A stretch of DNA of 64,000 bases. Source: Desulfobacterales bacterium (GTDB lineage Bacteria > Desulfobacterota > Desulfobacteria > Desulfobacterales > Desulfosarcinaceae). The notes under the pieces are model-generated. The model was given only the letters and a program-made list of their open reading frames with translations, searched no databases and had not been told where the DNA came from. The translations under genes were made by a program, and so were the position numbers. Location of the stretch: positions 186,001 through 250,000 of the forward strand of contig JACRDD010000019.1 of assembly GCA_016218685.1 (NCBI GenBank), given 5' to 3'. Shown here one piece after another: positions 25,097 to 33,845 of the stretch (within the stretch, counting starts at the first letter, position 1; the number at the start of each line of letters is the position of its first letter).

Positions 25097-25756
25097 ATGA
25101 AAAACCCGGCACATGGTTTCTTGTCTTCCCAGGATCGCGACCGGATCGACGCGGCCGCCAAGGCCGCCGAAAAGCGGACCGCCGGCGAGATCGTCTGCAT
25201 GATCGCGGCCGCAAGCTACCGCTATCCCATGGCCAATGTGCTGGGCGCCGCGGTGTTGACCCTGCCCCTGGCCTTGCTGCTCACCGCCCTGATCGGCGGC
25301 TGGCTCTGGATCGGTCACCAGAACATGTGGCTCTTCATCGGCCTGTTCGGCCTGCTGTTCAGCGCCTTTTACCTGCTGGTGGACCATGCGCCATGGCTCA
25401 AACGGCGCTTCATATCGGCGCGCGAGATGCAGGAGGAGGTCCAGGAGGCGGCCATCACGGCTTTTTTCAACCAGGGTCTCTATCGTACCCGCCATGCCAA
25501 CGGCATCCTGATCTTCATCTCCATGCTCGAACACAAGGTGTGGATTCTGGCCGACCACGGCATCAACGCCAAGGTGCCCGCCGGCCACTGGGATGCGCTG
25601 GTGGCGGCGATCACCACCGGCATCCGCCAAAAGCGCGCCGCCAACGCCCTTTGCGAGGCCGTGGCCGCCATCGGCGCCATTCTGGAAACCCATTTTCCCG
25701 TTCAGGCCGACGACCGCGACGAGTTACAGGGTGTGATCATCGGCGATGGCCGCTGA
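25097..25756 (+). CDS. TPM-domain protein with two central membrane helices
   Basis: Protein of 219 residues in which the TPM sequence is split by two helices: the N-terminal part (SSQDRDRIDAAAKAAEKRTAGEIVCMI) precedes helices near 47-70 and 77-96, and the second part contains NGILIFISMLEHKVWILADHGINAKVP. This is the second TPM type that commonly follows lemA and ygcG-like genes. It lies 15 bases after the previous stop. Its role with LemA is unknown; the operon order suggests one membrane complex. Confidence 0.85.
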   Translation: MKNPAHGFLSSQDRDRIDAAAKAAEKRTAGEIVCMIAAASYRYPMANVLGAAVLTLPLALLLTALIGGWLWIGHQNMWLFIGLFGLLFSAFYLLVDHAPWLKRRFISAREMQEEVQEAAITAFFNQGLYRTRHANGILIFISMLEHKVWILADHGINAKVPAGHWDALVAAITTGIRQKRAANALCEAVAAIGAILETHFPVQADDRDELQGVIIGDGR

Positions 25757-25879
25757 CGCCGGTCCGCCGGTAACCCCGACCTTGTCACTCCCCCCCGCTT
25801 CTGCTAAGGTTCTCACATTACTTCATAGCGTCGCGAATCCGCGGTGAGCGTTTCCCCTCAATCCCCTGCGGAGGCATGG

Positions 25880-28800
25880 ATGATCAAGTCCAAAGCGCTG
25901 GAAATCAATCTGGCCCGCACCCAGGTGGATGTGGCCATCGATCCCCGTTACGAATGCCTGCAAGCGGTGATGGCCAACTACTATGGCCTGCTCGAAGGGC
26001 TGGACGGATTCCTCAAAGAGGTTTCCCACCCCTATAAAAATTGGCATTTCATCATCGCCGGCGCCCGGGGCTATGCCCTGGATTACTTCCACTTGATGCG
26101 CGCCCACCCCCTGGGGGTCGAGGCCGCCGGCCAGCTCATCCATATCTTCTTGCAGCCCCTGGCCGAGGAGACGCCGCCGGCCGTGCAGGTGGATGCCGCC
26201 GACAACCTGATCCTCTTCCTGCAAAAAATCCTGAAAACGGCCGAGGCCCACCTGGCGCGCTTTCTACCGCTGATCGAGGCCGGCCTGACGCGCATCCAGG
26301 CCCTGCCCGAGGGGCCGTTCACCCTCTTCGTGCGCAGCTTTTACCCCCTCAAGCGCATCGCCCAAGCCTGGGTCGATGCCCGCCCCGAACAGACCGCAGG
26401 GTTCGGCGCCCTGAACCGCCTGCTGATCCGAGCCCTTGGGCACAACACGGCCTACTGGCTCTCGGAAAAAGATCCCCAGCGCTGGTTCCTGGAGGAGGCC
26501 GAGGCCGCGCCGCCCTCGCGCGAGCTGGATGCGATCTTCGCGCCGGTGACCCATGCCACCCTGCGCCTCCAGCAGGAGCGCCTGACCCGTTTGGCCGCGG
26601 CCAACGATCCGGGCGGCCGGGAGACCCTCGACACCCTGCTGCGCATGACGGACCACAACGAGCTGGTGCAATGCTACCGCGACATCCCCCAGTTGTTGCT
26701 GGACGCAGGGGGCGAAGATCCGGGGCACCCGTGGAAAGTGCTGTTTCTGTTTCACAGCATGAGCATCGCCGGCCTTTCGCTGATTCACGAGGACACCCTG
26801 CGGGACATCAACCGTTCCCTGAACTGGCTCATCGCCCATCAGAGCAGCCGCTATGTCAACAGCCTGATTCAGAAGACCTTTTCCATCCTGGCGGTCAACG
26901 TCCAGAACTACCCGGCCACGACTCTCTCCTGCGTGCTCAACATGGGCAAGGGCATCTTTCAGACCAATGACGGCGAACTGATGCAAACCTTCATCGATGC
27001 CGTCATCGATCTGGGCTTTCAGGCCCCCAATATCAAGGGCGTGGGCAACGACTGGCAGATCCAGGTCAACAGCGCCCACATCCAGAACATCCGCACCTGG
27101 CTGGAGCTGGTGGAGCTGCGGCCCAAGCGCACCCACCGCCTGCTCTCCAACCTGATCATTCACATGGCCGTCAGCGGCGTCTTCATTCGCGACAACGATC
27201 TGTTCGGCCGGGACGTCACGCGCCTGCTCAACAGCAAAATCGCGCCGGTCTACAACCTGACCAAGCAGTTGGCGCGCCTGTTTCCGGTCTACTTCAACGA
27301 GCTCGGCGCCGAGGGCGAGCTGCGCGACATCTCCACGCGCATCGACGAGCTCTGCCAGCGCCGGGACCCGCTGATCCATTTTTTGCGCAAGCAGAGCCAC
27401 GTGGAGGGCAGCAACCGCATTCTCAACCTGATGCTGGCAGCCCTGCAATTCTGGATCACGTCGGACAAAGCGCACCTGGTGCCGTTTCTGCCGCCGGACA
27501 TCTACGAACAGATCGCCGATACCGGCCCTTACATCAACGGCGTGCACCTGGTGTCCCGCCGCCTGGCCGAATCGGCCGAAGCGCTGTCGGCCCTGATGCT
27601 CAGCCTGGACGCCGATGCGCTTCGGGAGATGGCCTGGAAGGTGCAGGATGTCACCGACACCGACCGCGAGCGCCTGGTGCTCTTCGCCGAATTCTACAAG
27701 CAGCTCAACCTCAAATACAATCTGGATTCCAAGAACCTGCGCCAGTACGTGCAGCAGTTGCCGGCCGATGCCTTTCCCCACCTCGATCGGTTGCGCGCGG
27801 CCCTGGATCAGACCGATCTGAAAACCAAGATCGGCCAACTGCTCGACTACCTGGAGCTGCTCAAGGCCGTCATCCTGTCGCCGGAGTGCTTCGAGACCCA
27901 GGAGAATATCTACAAGAAGCGGCACTTCACAGTGGATATCCCCTCCATGTACGGCAGCTACCGCGAAGCCAAATTCGATGCCATGGGCCTGACCCTGCGC
28001 ATCGAAGCATTGATCAACGTGCTGTTCGAAGAGCTGATCGACGGCTTGGATCTCTCGTTCATCACCAAGGCCACCTGCCATCAGATCCATGACCGGTTGC
28101 GCCTGCTGGACCGGGCCCTGAAGATCGACGGCATCGCCTCGGCCGAACTGGAGCGCGAGCTGGAGCTGTTGGACCGATCGCTGGAGATCCGCGGCTTCAG
28201 CTTCACCCAGTACCTGGATATCTTCAAGGGCTTTGCCCAGGCAGTCAAGAACGTGATCCACGACTACTTCAACAACGTGCATGGCGAAGCCTTGACGCGC
28301 GTGCTGAGCCGCCTGCCGGCGGAGAGCATTCTGGAGCGGTATTTCGCCAACGGCTGCCGGCTGGACGGCGACAAGGAGCGCGTCTGCCACCGCACCTCGG
28401 AGATTTTCTTCCGCGATCGCCTGGCCACCTCTCTGGGGTTGCAGCAGTTGGACCTGTTCCTGAGCCGCATCCTCAATACTTTGTTCCAGCAATCCCATCA
28501 ATTGCCGCGCGAAAAGCTGCGTTTACTGCTCAACTACGACCCCGAGCGAGTTTTGACGCCCTTGCACCGTCCCAATCCCAGGGCGGACGGCATCATCTAC
28601 CTGGGCAACAAGGGACTCAACCTGGTCAAGCTGCTGCGCATGGGGCTGCCGGTGCCGCCGGGTTTCATCCTCACCACCGAAGTATTTCGCTGCCGTGAAA
28701 TCCTGGACGCCTTCGCGCCGGCCAAGCATCACTTCGACGAGCAGATCGTGCAGAGCATCCGCGAGCTGGAACTGATTACCGGCAAGTACTTCGGCAAGGC

Positions 28801-30067
28801 CGACAATCCCTTGCTTTTTTCGGTGCGTAGCGGTTCGTCCATCTCCCAGCCAGGCATGATGGACACCTTTTTGAACGTGGGCATGAACGAAGCGATTGCC
28901 CAGGGCCTGGCCGCCCGCAGCGGCAACACCTGGTTTGCCTGGGACAGCTACCGGCGCTTTTTGCAATGTTACGGCATGGGGCTGGGGCTGCGTCGGGACG
29001 ATTTCGACGCGGTCATCGACGCCTTTAAAAAGGAGCTGGGCATTCCCCTCAAGCGCGATTTCAGCGGCGAGCACATGCACCAGCTCGCGTTAAATTACAA
29101 GCGCCGCATCCAGGATGAAGGCCTGGTGGTGCCGGACGACCCCATGGCGCAATTGCACAACACGATCAACAGTGTGCTGGACTCCTGGCAGTCGGACAAG
29201 GCCAAAACCTACCGGGAGATCATGGGTATCTCCGATGACTGGGGCACGGCCATCACGGTGCAGGCCATGGTCTTTGGCAACTTGTCGGCCCATTCGGGCT
29301 CCGGCGTGATCTTCACCCACAACCCGCGCTGGTCCGGCGAACGGCTCAGCCTGTGGGGCGACTTCACCCTGGAAAATCAGGGCGAGGATGTGGTGGCCGG
29401 CCTGGTCAAGACCCTGCCGATCTCCGTCAAACAGCAGGAGATCGAAATGCGTGAGACCGACATCACCCTGGAGACCCACTTTCCCGATATCTACCAGACC
29501 ATGACGGCCTGGGCCCAGGAGCTGGTCTTCCAGAAGGGATGGAGCCCCCAGGAGATGGAGTTTACCTTCGAAAGCCCTTCGGCCAAGGATCTGTACATGC
29601 TCCAGACCCGGGACATGGCCATCCGCGAGCGCAAGCGGGTGCTGGCCTTCGATGCCGACCACAAGAAGACCCAGGCCTACCTGGGCCACGGCATCGGGGT
29701 GAGCGCCGGGGCCATGAGCGGTCGCCTGGTCTTCAGCCTGGAAGAGGTGGAGCATTGGCGCGCCCATGAACCGCAAACGGCCCTGATCCTGGCCCGGGGC
29801 GATACGGTGCCCGACGACATCAAGGAGATCTTCGCCACCGACGGACTGCTCACGGCCCGGGGCGGCGTCACCTCCCATGCTGCGGTGGTGGCCCACCGCC
29901 TGGGCAAGACCTGCGTGGTGGGCTGCGGCAGCATGGTGTGCGACGAGCGCCGGCGCACGGTCAATTTCGGACCCTACCACCTGGGTTCGGGAGATTACAT
30001 CAGCATCGATGGCCGCGAAGGCGCCGTCTATCAAGGCTGTCTCAAAATCAAGGAGGAGGTCGCATGA
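25880..30067 (+). CDS. PPDK-like phosphotransferase: large unknown N-terminus, ATP-grasp and phospho-His domains, no PEP barrel
   Basis: Protein of 1395 residues. The first 890 or so residues are helical and match no domain I recognise. Residues about 900-1240 are a PPDK/PEP synthase-type ATP-grasp (GNKGLNLVKLLRMGLPVPPGF, FSVRSGSSISQPGMMDTFLN, HSGSGVIFTHNP). Residues about 1280-1390 are the swivelling His domain (GDTVPDDI, GGVTSHAAVVAHRLGK, catalytic His near 1329). The PEP/pyruvate TIM barrel that should end a PPDK is missing. The chain could therefore phosphorylate an acceptor other than pyruvate. GGAGG stands 5 bases before ATG 25880, preferred over GTG 25844. Its stop overlaps the GAPDH start (ATGA), so the genes are coupled. 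Confidence 0.85.
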   Translation: MIKSKALEINLARTQVDVAIDPRYECLQAVMANYYGLLEGLDGFLKEVSHPYKNWHFIIAGARGYALDYFHLMRAHPLGVEAAGQLIHIFLQPLAEETPPAVQVDAADNLILFLQKILKTAEAHLARFLPLIEAGLTRIQALPEGPFTLFVRSFYPLKRIAQAWVDARPEQTAGFGALNRLLIRALGHNTAYWLSEKDPQRWFLEEAEAAPPSRELDAIFAPVTHATLRLQQERLTRLAAANDPGGRETLDTLLRMTDHNELVQCYRDIPQLLLDAGGEDPGHPWKVLFLFHSMSIAGLSLIHEDTLRDINRSLNWLIAHQSSRYVNSLIQKTFSILAVNVQNYPATTLSCVLNMGKGIFQTNDGELMQTFIDAVIDLGFQAPNIKGVGNDWQIQVNSAHIQNIRTWLELVELRPKRTHRLLSNLIIHMAVSGVFIRDNDLFGRDVTRLLNSKIAPVYNLTKQLARLFPVYFNELGAEGELRDISTRIDELCQRRDPLIHFLRKQSHVEGSNRILNLMLAALQFWITSDKAHLVPFLPPDIYEQIADTGPYINGVHLVSRRLAESAEALSALMLSLDADALREMAWKVQDVTDTDRERLVLFAEFYKQLNLKYNLDSKNLRQYVQQLPADAFPHLDRLRAALDQTDLKTKIGQLLDYLELLKAVILSPECFETQENIYKKRHFTVDIPSMYGSYREAKFDAMGLTLRIEALINVLFEELIDGLDLSFITKATCHQIHDRLRLLDRALKIDGIASAELERELELLDRSLEIRGFSFTQYLDIFKGFAQAVKNVIHDYFNNVHGEALTRVLSRLPAESILERYFANGCRLDGDKERVCHRTSEIFFRDRLATSLGLQQLDLFLSRILNTLFQQSHQLPREKLRLLLNYDPERVLTPLHRPNPRADGIIYLGNKGLNLVKLLRMGLPVPPGFILTTEVFRCREILDAFAPAKHHFDEQIVQSIRELELITGKYFGKADNPLLFSVRSGSSISQPGMMDTFLNVGMNEAIAQGLAARSGNTWFAWDSYRRFLQCYGMGLGLRRDDFDAVIDAFKKELGIPLKRDFSGEHMHQLALNYKRRIQDEGLVVPDDPMAQLHNTINSVLDSWQSDKAKTYREIMGISDDWGTAITVQAMVFGNLSAHSGSGVIFTHNPRWSGERLSLWGDFTLENQGEDVVAGLVKTLPISVKQQEIEMRETDITLETHFPDIYQTMTAWAQELVFQKGWSPQEMEFTFESPSAKDLYMLQTRDMAIRERKRVLAFDADHKKTQAYLGHGIGVSAGAMSGRLVFSLEEVEHWRAHEPQTALILARGDTVPDDIKEIFATDGLLTARGGVTSHAAVVAHRLGKTCVVGCGSMVCDERRRTVNFGPYHLGSGDYISIDGREGAVYQGCLKIKEEVA

Positions 30068-31323
30068 CACAAAGTACTACCAAAGGCAGCAGAACCCTGG
30101 GAATCAATGGTTTTGGCCGCATCGGCAAGCTGAGCCTCTGGAATCACGTGGGCCGGAAGTACTTCGATGAAATCGTGGTCAACATCGGACGCCCGGCCGG
30201 CACCTCGCTGGCCGACATCGCCCACTACCTGCAACGCGATTCCACCTATGGCCATCTGCACGCCTATCTATACGGATACAACGCCAAGCCGGTCGTCTCC
30301 GAGCTCAACGAAAGCAAGGGGTCCCTGCGCGTGGACGGCATCAAGGTGTATTTCCTGCGTGCCGAACGCAACCCCGGGGCCATTCCCTGGCACAGTCACG
30401 GCGCCCGCCTGGTGGTGGATACCACCGGCGCATTCCTCGACCCCACCATCCCGGCCGACCATGCCAAGGGATCGCTGCGCGGGCACCTGGCCGCCGGGGC
30501 CGAAAAGGTGATCGCCTCGGCACCCTTTAAGATCAAGGCCAAGGCCACGCCCATGCCCGAGGACGCCGTCACCACGGTGATGGGCATCAACGCCAACCAC
30601 TACGATCCGCGCCGCCACCGCCTGATCTCCAATGCTTCGTGCACCACCACCTGCCTGGCGCACATGATCAAGCCGCTGCTGGACGCCTTCGGTTCCCAAC
30701 GCATCCTGTCGGCCTCCATGGCCACGGTGCACGCCGCCACCGGCTCCCAGGAGGTGCTGGACCGTCTGCCGGCGGCCGGCAAGAGCGACCTGCGCAAGAA
30801 CCGCAGCATCCTCAACAACATCATTCTGACCACCACGGGCGCGGCCGGGACCCTGGCCCTGGTGATCCCGGAAATGAAGCGCATCGGCTTCATCGCCGAA
30901 TCGGTGCGCATCCCCACCACCACCGGCTCGCTGATCATCCTGGTGCTCAGCATCCAGGAGGAACTCTCCGGCCGCGCCGTGACCCGCGAGGCCGTCAACG
31001 GCATCTACGCCCGGGCCGCCGCCGACGATCCCAACGGCTATCTGCACTACACCGACGAGCAGAACGTGTCGGTTGACATCATCGGCATCCCCAAGGCCGC
31101 GACCATCATCGAGGGCCATGAGACCCACACCCGCACGGCCGAGCTTTCCATCGACCTGAAGAAGGTGCCGGGCATCTCCGAAACGCTGCTCAAATCCATG
31201 GAGAGCACCATTGTCCGGCCCCAGGTGACCCAGGCGGTGGTCTACGGCTGGTACGACAACGAGATGGGCAGCTATGTTAACATGCTGGGCGACCGCACCG
31301 TCTCGGTGGCCGAACAGATGTAA
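30064..31323 (+). CDS. gapA: Glyceraldehyde-3-phosphate dehydrogenase
   Basis: Protein of 419 residues, longer than the usual 335 or so. It shows the NAD(P) fold GINGFGRIGKLSLW near residue 13, catalytic Cys193 in SNASCTTTCLA, SMATVHAATGSQ, and the closing WYDNEMGSYVNM. GAPDH oxidises glyceraldehyde-3-phosphate with phosphate to 1,3-bisphosphoglycerate, or the reverse in gluconeogenesis. Extra residues lie in the N-terminal half (around IKVYFLRAERNPGAIPWHS) and in the C-terminal domain. AGGAGG precedes ATG 30064. Coupling to the PPDK-like gene suggests a joint role at the lower end of glycolysis or gluconeogenesis (inference). Confidence 0.92.
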   Translation: MTQSTTKGSRTLGINGFGRIGKLSLWNHVGRKYFDEIVVNIGRPAGTSLADIAHYLQRDSTYGHLHAYLYGYNAKPVVSELNESKGSLRVDGIKVYFLRAERNPGAIPWHSHGARLVVDTTGAFLDPTIPADHAKGSLRGHLAAGAEKVIASAPFKIKAKATPMPEDAVTTVMGINANHYDPRRHRLISNASCTTTCLAHMIKPLLDAFGSQRILSASMATVHAATGSQEVLDRLPAAGKSDLRKNRSILNNIILTTTGAAGTLALVIPEMKRIGFIAESVRIPTTTGSLIILVLSIQEELSGRAVTREAVNGIYARAAADDPNGYLHYTDEQNVSVDIIGIPKAATIIEGHETHTRTAELSIDLKKVPGISETLLKSMESTIVRPQVTQAVVYGWYDNEMGSYVNMLGDRTVSVAEQM

Positions 31324-31394
31324 GCTATGCTTTCCAAGCGCACGCGCAGGAAACCAAACCATCCAGAGTATACGAAGGACGGGCAAAGCGAGCC

Positions 31395-32594
31395 ATGATC
31401 GAAATCACCAGCTACCTGCACCGCGAAGAGTTCAAGAACCTGATCCGGCGCTGGATGTACCACCAGGCCCGGCCCACGGATGCCGACGACATCAACCGGC
31501 TGGTGCACTTCAACAATGCCTTTGTCTCCCGCTATCTGCCGGCCTTCGCCGAGCGCTTGTTCGCCCAGTTGCACACGCAACCCTTTTACGGGCGCCGCTC
31601 CCGGCGCAAGGCCGATCTCAAGGACGCCATCGTCATCAACTGCCCGGAGCATAACGCGCGCATCGACCAGATGCTCATCGACTACCGCACCGATCCGGGC
31701 CTGTTCTACCGCGAAACCCCATTCCACGGCATGCTCTACTTCCGCCAGGGGCCGGACGGTCCGGCCATCATCGGCTCCAGCCGCATCAAGCGCGTGCGCC
31801 GCCTGGCCGAAAAAACGGCCCGGCGGATCATCGACGCCGTCTTCGAGAGCATCCGCGGCCGGGCCGACCGCCTGGCCCAGGATCGCGCCGCCAAGGTGGG
31901 CGTGCCGGTCAGCGCGCTGATCACCCCCCCGGACCAGATGGTGGAAGAGTTTCAACGCGCCGAAAGCCGGCTGCTGGAAGACTTGAAGCTGGATCGGCCG
32001 ATTTTACGCCAGAAGCAGATGGTGATCCAGGATGTGGCCGGCATAAAGGTGCTGGTGGAAGATCAGGGACGGGACGCTTTTCTGGAAAAAGCGGCGCGCC
32101 TGGAAAGCTGCGAACTGATCGAAGTGGAGCCCCATTCCGGGGCCTACAATGCCGTCAATCTCATCCTGCGCCATCGGCCGGACAAGGCCGCCCTGATCGC
32201 AGCGCCGCCCAGCAGCCGCCTGATCGGCCTGATGAAGCTGCACGGCCTGGCCCCCGAGCAGGTTCACGAGCATTTCCGGCAGTTCGTGCTGCAAGGCGAA
32301 GAGCACGTGCACATCGAGGTGATCGTGTGCAACTACCAGGAGATGCTCGAGAGCGAGATCGGCCGCTGCATGCACGAAGACCGCATCATCCAGCAGCGCC
32401 TGACCCAGCAGTACAACGGCCAACTGGCCCGCAACATCGAATTTCTGATCGCCTACCTCTTCGCCTTCGCCGCCTCGGATCGCAAAGAGCTGGGCGAACT
32501 GCCGATCCGCTTGTGGGACCGTTATCTTCCCGATTACTTCGATGAGGTCTTGATGGGGCTGTACGACATGCCGCGCTTGGAAGTGATGGAATGA
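31395..32594 (+). CDS. Protein with a RelA/SpoT-like nucleotidyltransferase region (tentative)
   Basis: Protein of 399 residues, not firmly recognised. The central part resembles the (p)ppGpp synthetase fold: a basic segment SSRIKRVRRLAEKTARR, then IQDVAGIKVLVEDQ (compare D-x-x-G-x-R-I/V), GAYNAVNLILRH (compare GYxSxH), and HIEVIVCNYQEMLESEIG (compare VEIQIRTxxMHxxAE). The usual Arg and several catalytic positions differ, so it may be inactive, or may act on another substrate. No HD hydrolase, TGS or ACT domain is seen. It lies 72 bases after gapA in the same direction and overlaps or abuts the AraC-type gene. A link of central carbon enzymes to an alarmone-like signal is speculation from context. 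Confidence 0.5.
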   Translation: MIEITSYLHREEFKNLIRRWMYHQARPTDADDINRLVHFNNAFVSRYLPAFAERLFAQLHTQPFYGRRSRRKADLKDAIVINCPEHNARIDQMLIDYRTDPGLFYRETPFHGMLYFRQGPDGPAIIGSSRIKRVRRLAEKTARRIIDAVFESIRGRADRLAQDRAAKVGVPVSALITPPDQMVEEFQRAESRLLEDLKLDRPILRQKQMVIQDVAGIKVLVEDQGRDAFLEKAARLESCELIEVEPHSGAYNAVNLILRHRPDKAALIAAPPSSRLIGLMKLHGLAPEQVHEHFRQFVLQGEEHVHIEVIVCNYQEMLESEIGRCMHEDRIIQQRLTQQYNGQLARNIEFLIAYLFAFAASDRKELGELPIRLWDRYLPDYFDEVLMGLYDMPRLEVME

Positions 32595-32656
32595 GAAGCA
32601 TAGAGCGGCGGCCGGCAGCGGAAATAGAGACGATGGGCCGGCCCAAAGAGGAGTGC

Positions 32657-33688
32657 ATGCTTGCCAAAGCAGATAGCGACGATCTGAAAATATCGATGGT
32701 GATGCTGCACATCATCGTGACCACGGCCCAGAAGCTGGGGATCGATATCCAGGCCATCCTAAGGCAGCACGGTATCGCTCTCGATCTGGGACATATCACC
32801 CAATCCACGATCGAACGGCGGAAGGTGTTGGCCGTAGTCCGGGCCGTGGAGCATGCCGCCGGCAATCCGGCCGTCAGTCTGTTGTGCGGCGAGGATTACG
32901 ATTTCGAGTATACCCCCCAAGTCAAGACCTTCCTCATGTCCGCCGCTACCTTTCGGGAGGCCCTCGATACCGTGCTGGTCGTCCAAAGACTCATTTCGCC
33001 GGCACTGCTCCTCGACATAGAAGAGGTCGGCGACACTGCGGTCATCCGCATGCATATGGACCGGGTGTTGCCCGAGGAGGACGAGCGGCGTCACGCGGAG
33101 TTGGTCTTCGCCTGCTTGAAAACCATCGGCAACCGCCTGATGCGCAAAAGCATTCATCCGCGCAGCGTGCATTTCCGTCACGGCCGCGCCGAGATCGCCC
33201 CCTTGTATGCGGAATTCTTCTGCTGCCCCATCGTGCTCAACGCCCCGCACAATGCCTTGATCTATGATCGGGCCCTGGCCGATATTCCCTTGCCGGGCCG
33301 ATTTCCGGAACTGCGCAAACAAGCAGCCCATATTTTGGATCAGCAAGTGGCCGATTCACCCCTCGGCGATGACCCCATCCAGGATCTTAAACGGCTGTTG
33401 GCCCAGCGCGGCGACCTGCTGCACGCCCCGTTGGAACGGGTGGCCGAAGCACTTCATATGAGCGCGCGCACCTTGCAGCGCCGACTGGCCAAGCGCGATA
33501 CGAGCTGGGTCCGCTTTCGGGAGCAGATCCTTTTTCAAATGGCGGACCAGGATCTAAAATCCAGGCGTCTCACCATCGATGCAATCTGCGACAAGCTCGG
33601 CTTTTCCGACCGCCGCAGCTTCGCGCGGGCCTTCCAACGCTGGGCGGGAGTGTCGCCCAGCGCCTACCGCAAGCGTTATCTTCCTTAG
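32657..33688 (+). CDS. AraC-family transcriptional regulator (arabinose-binding-like sensor domain)
   Basis: Protein of 343 residues when started at ATG 32657, which has AGAGGAG 4 bases upstream; a frame-matched ATG at 32591 overlaps the previous stop. The N-terminal 200 residues match the sensor domain found in OruR/ArgR-type AraC proteins (GNPAVSLLCGE, FREALDTVLVVQRL). The C-terminal HTH pair has VAEALHMSARTLQRRLAKRD and ICDKLGFSDRRSFARAFQRWAG, ending SPSAYRKRYL. It points toward the secreted carboxylesterase gene 157 bases downstream, its most likely target (inference). Confidence 0.88.
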   Translation: MLAKADSDDLKISMVMLHIIVTTAQKLGIDIQAILRQHGIALDLGHITQSTIERRKVLAVVRAVEHAAGNPAVSLLCGEDYDFEYTPQVKTFLMSAATFREALDTVLVVQRLISPALLLDIEEVGDTAVIRMHMDRVLPEEDERRHAELVFACLKTIGNRLMRKSIHPRSVHFRHGRAEIAPLYAEFFCCPIVLNAPHNALIYDRALADIPLPGRFPELRKQAAHILDQQVADSPLGDDPIQDLKRLLAQRGDLLHAPLERVAEALHMSARTLQRRLAKRDTSWVRFREQILFQMADQDLKSRRLTIDAICDKLGFSDRRSFARAFQRWAGVSPSAYRKRYLP

Positions 33689-33845
33689 CCGACCGTTAGC
33701 GTTACGTTGTCGCAAAGTGTTCATTTTTTGTCGTGCCCCGCTCTATTGGAATCCACCCTATTTCATTATGATGCGCCCAATCCATTCATTTTCCATAGGT
33801 CACGACCGAATTGCCTTGAGAAGAACCAAACGAGAGGGGGAGATC

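Noticed and set aside
26264-28501. Open frame of 745 codons on the minus strand
   Set aside because: It is antisense to the PPDK-like gene, with composition typical of a shadow frame.
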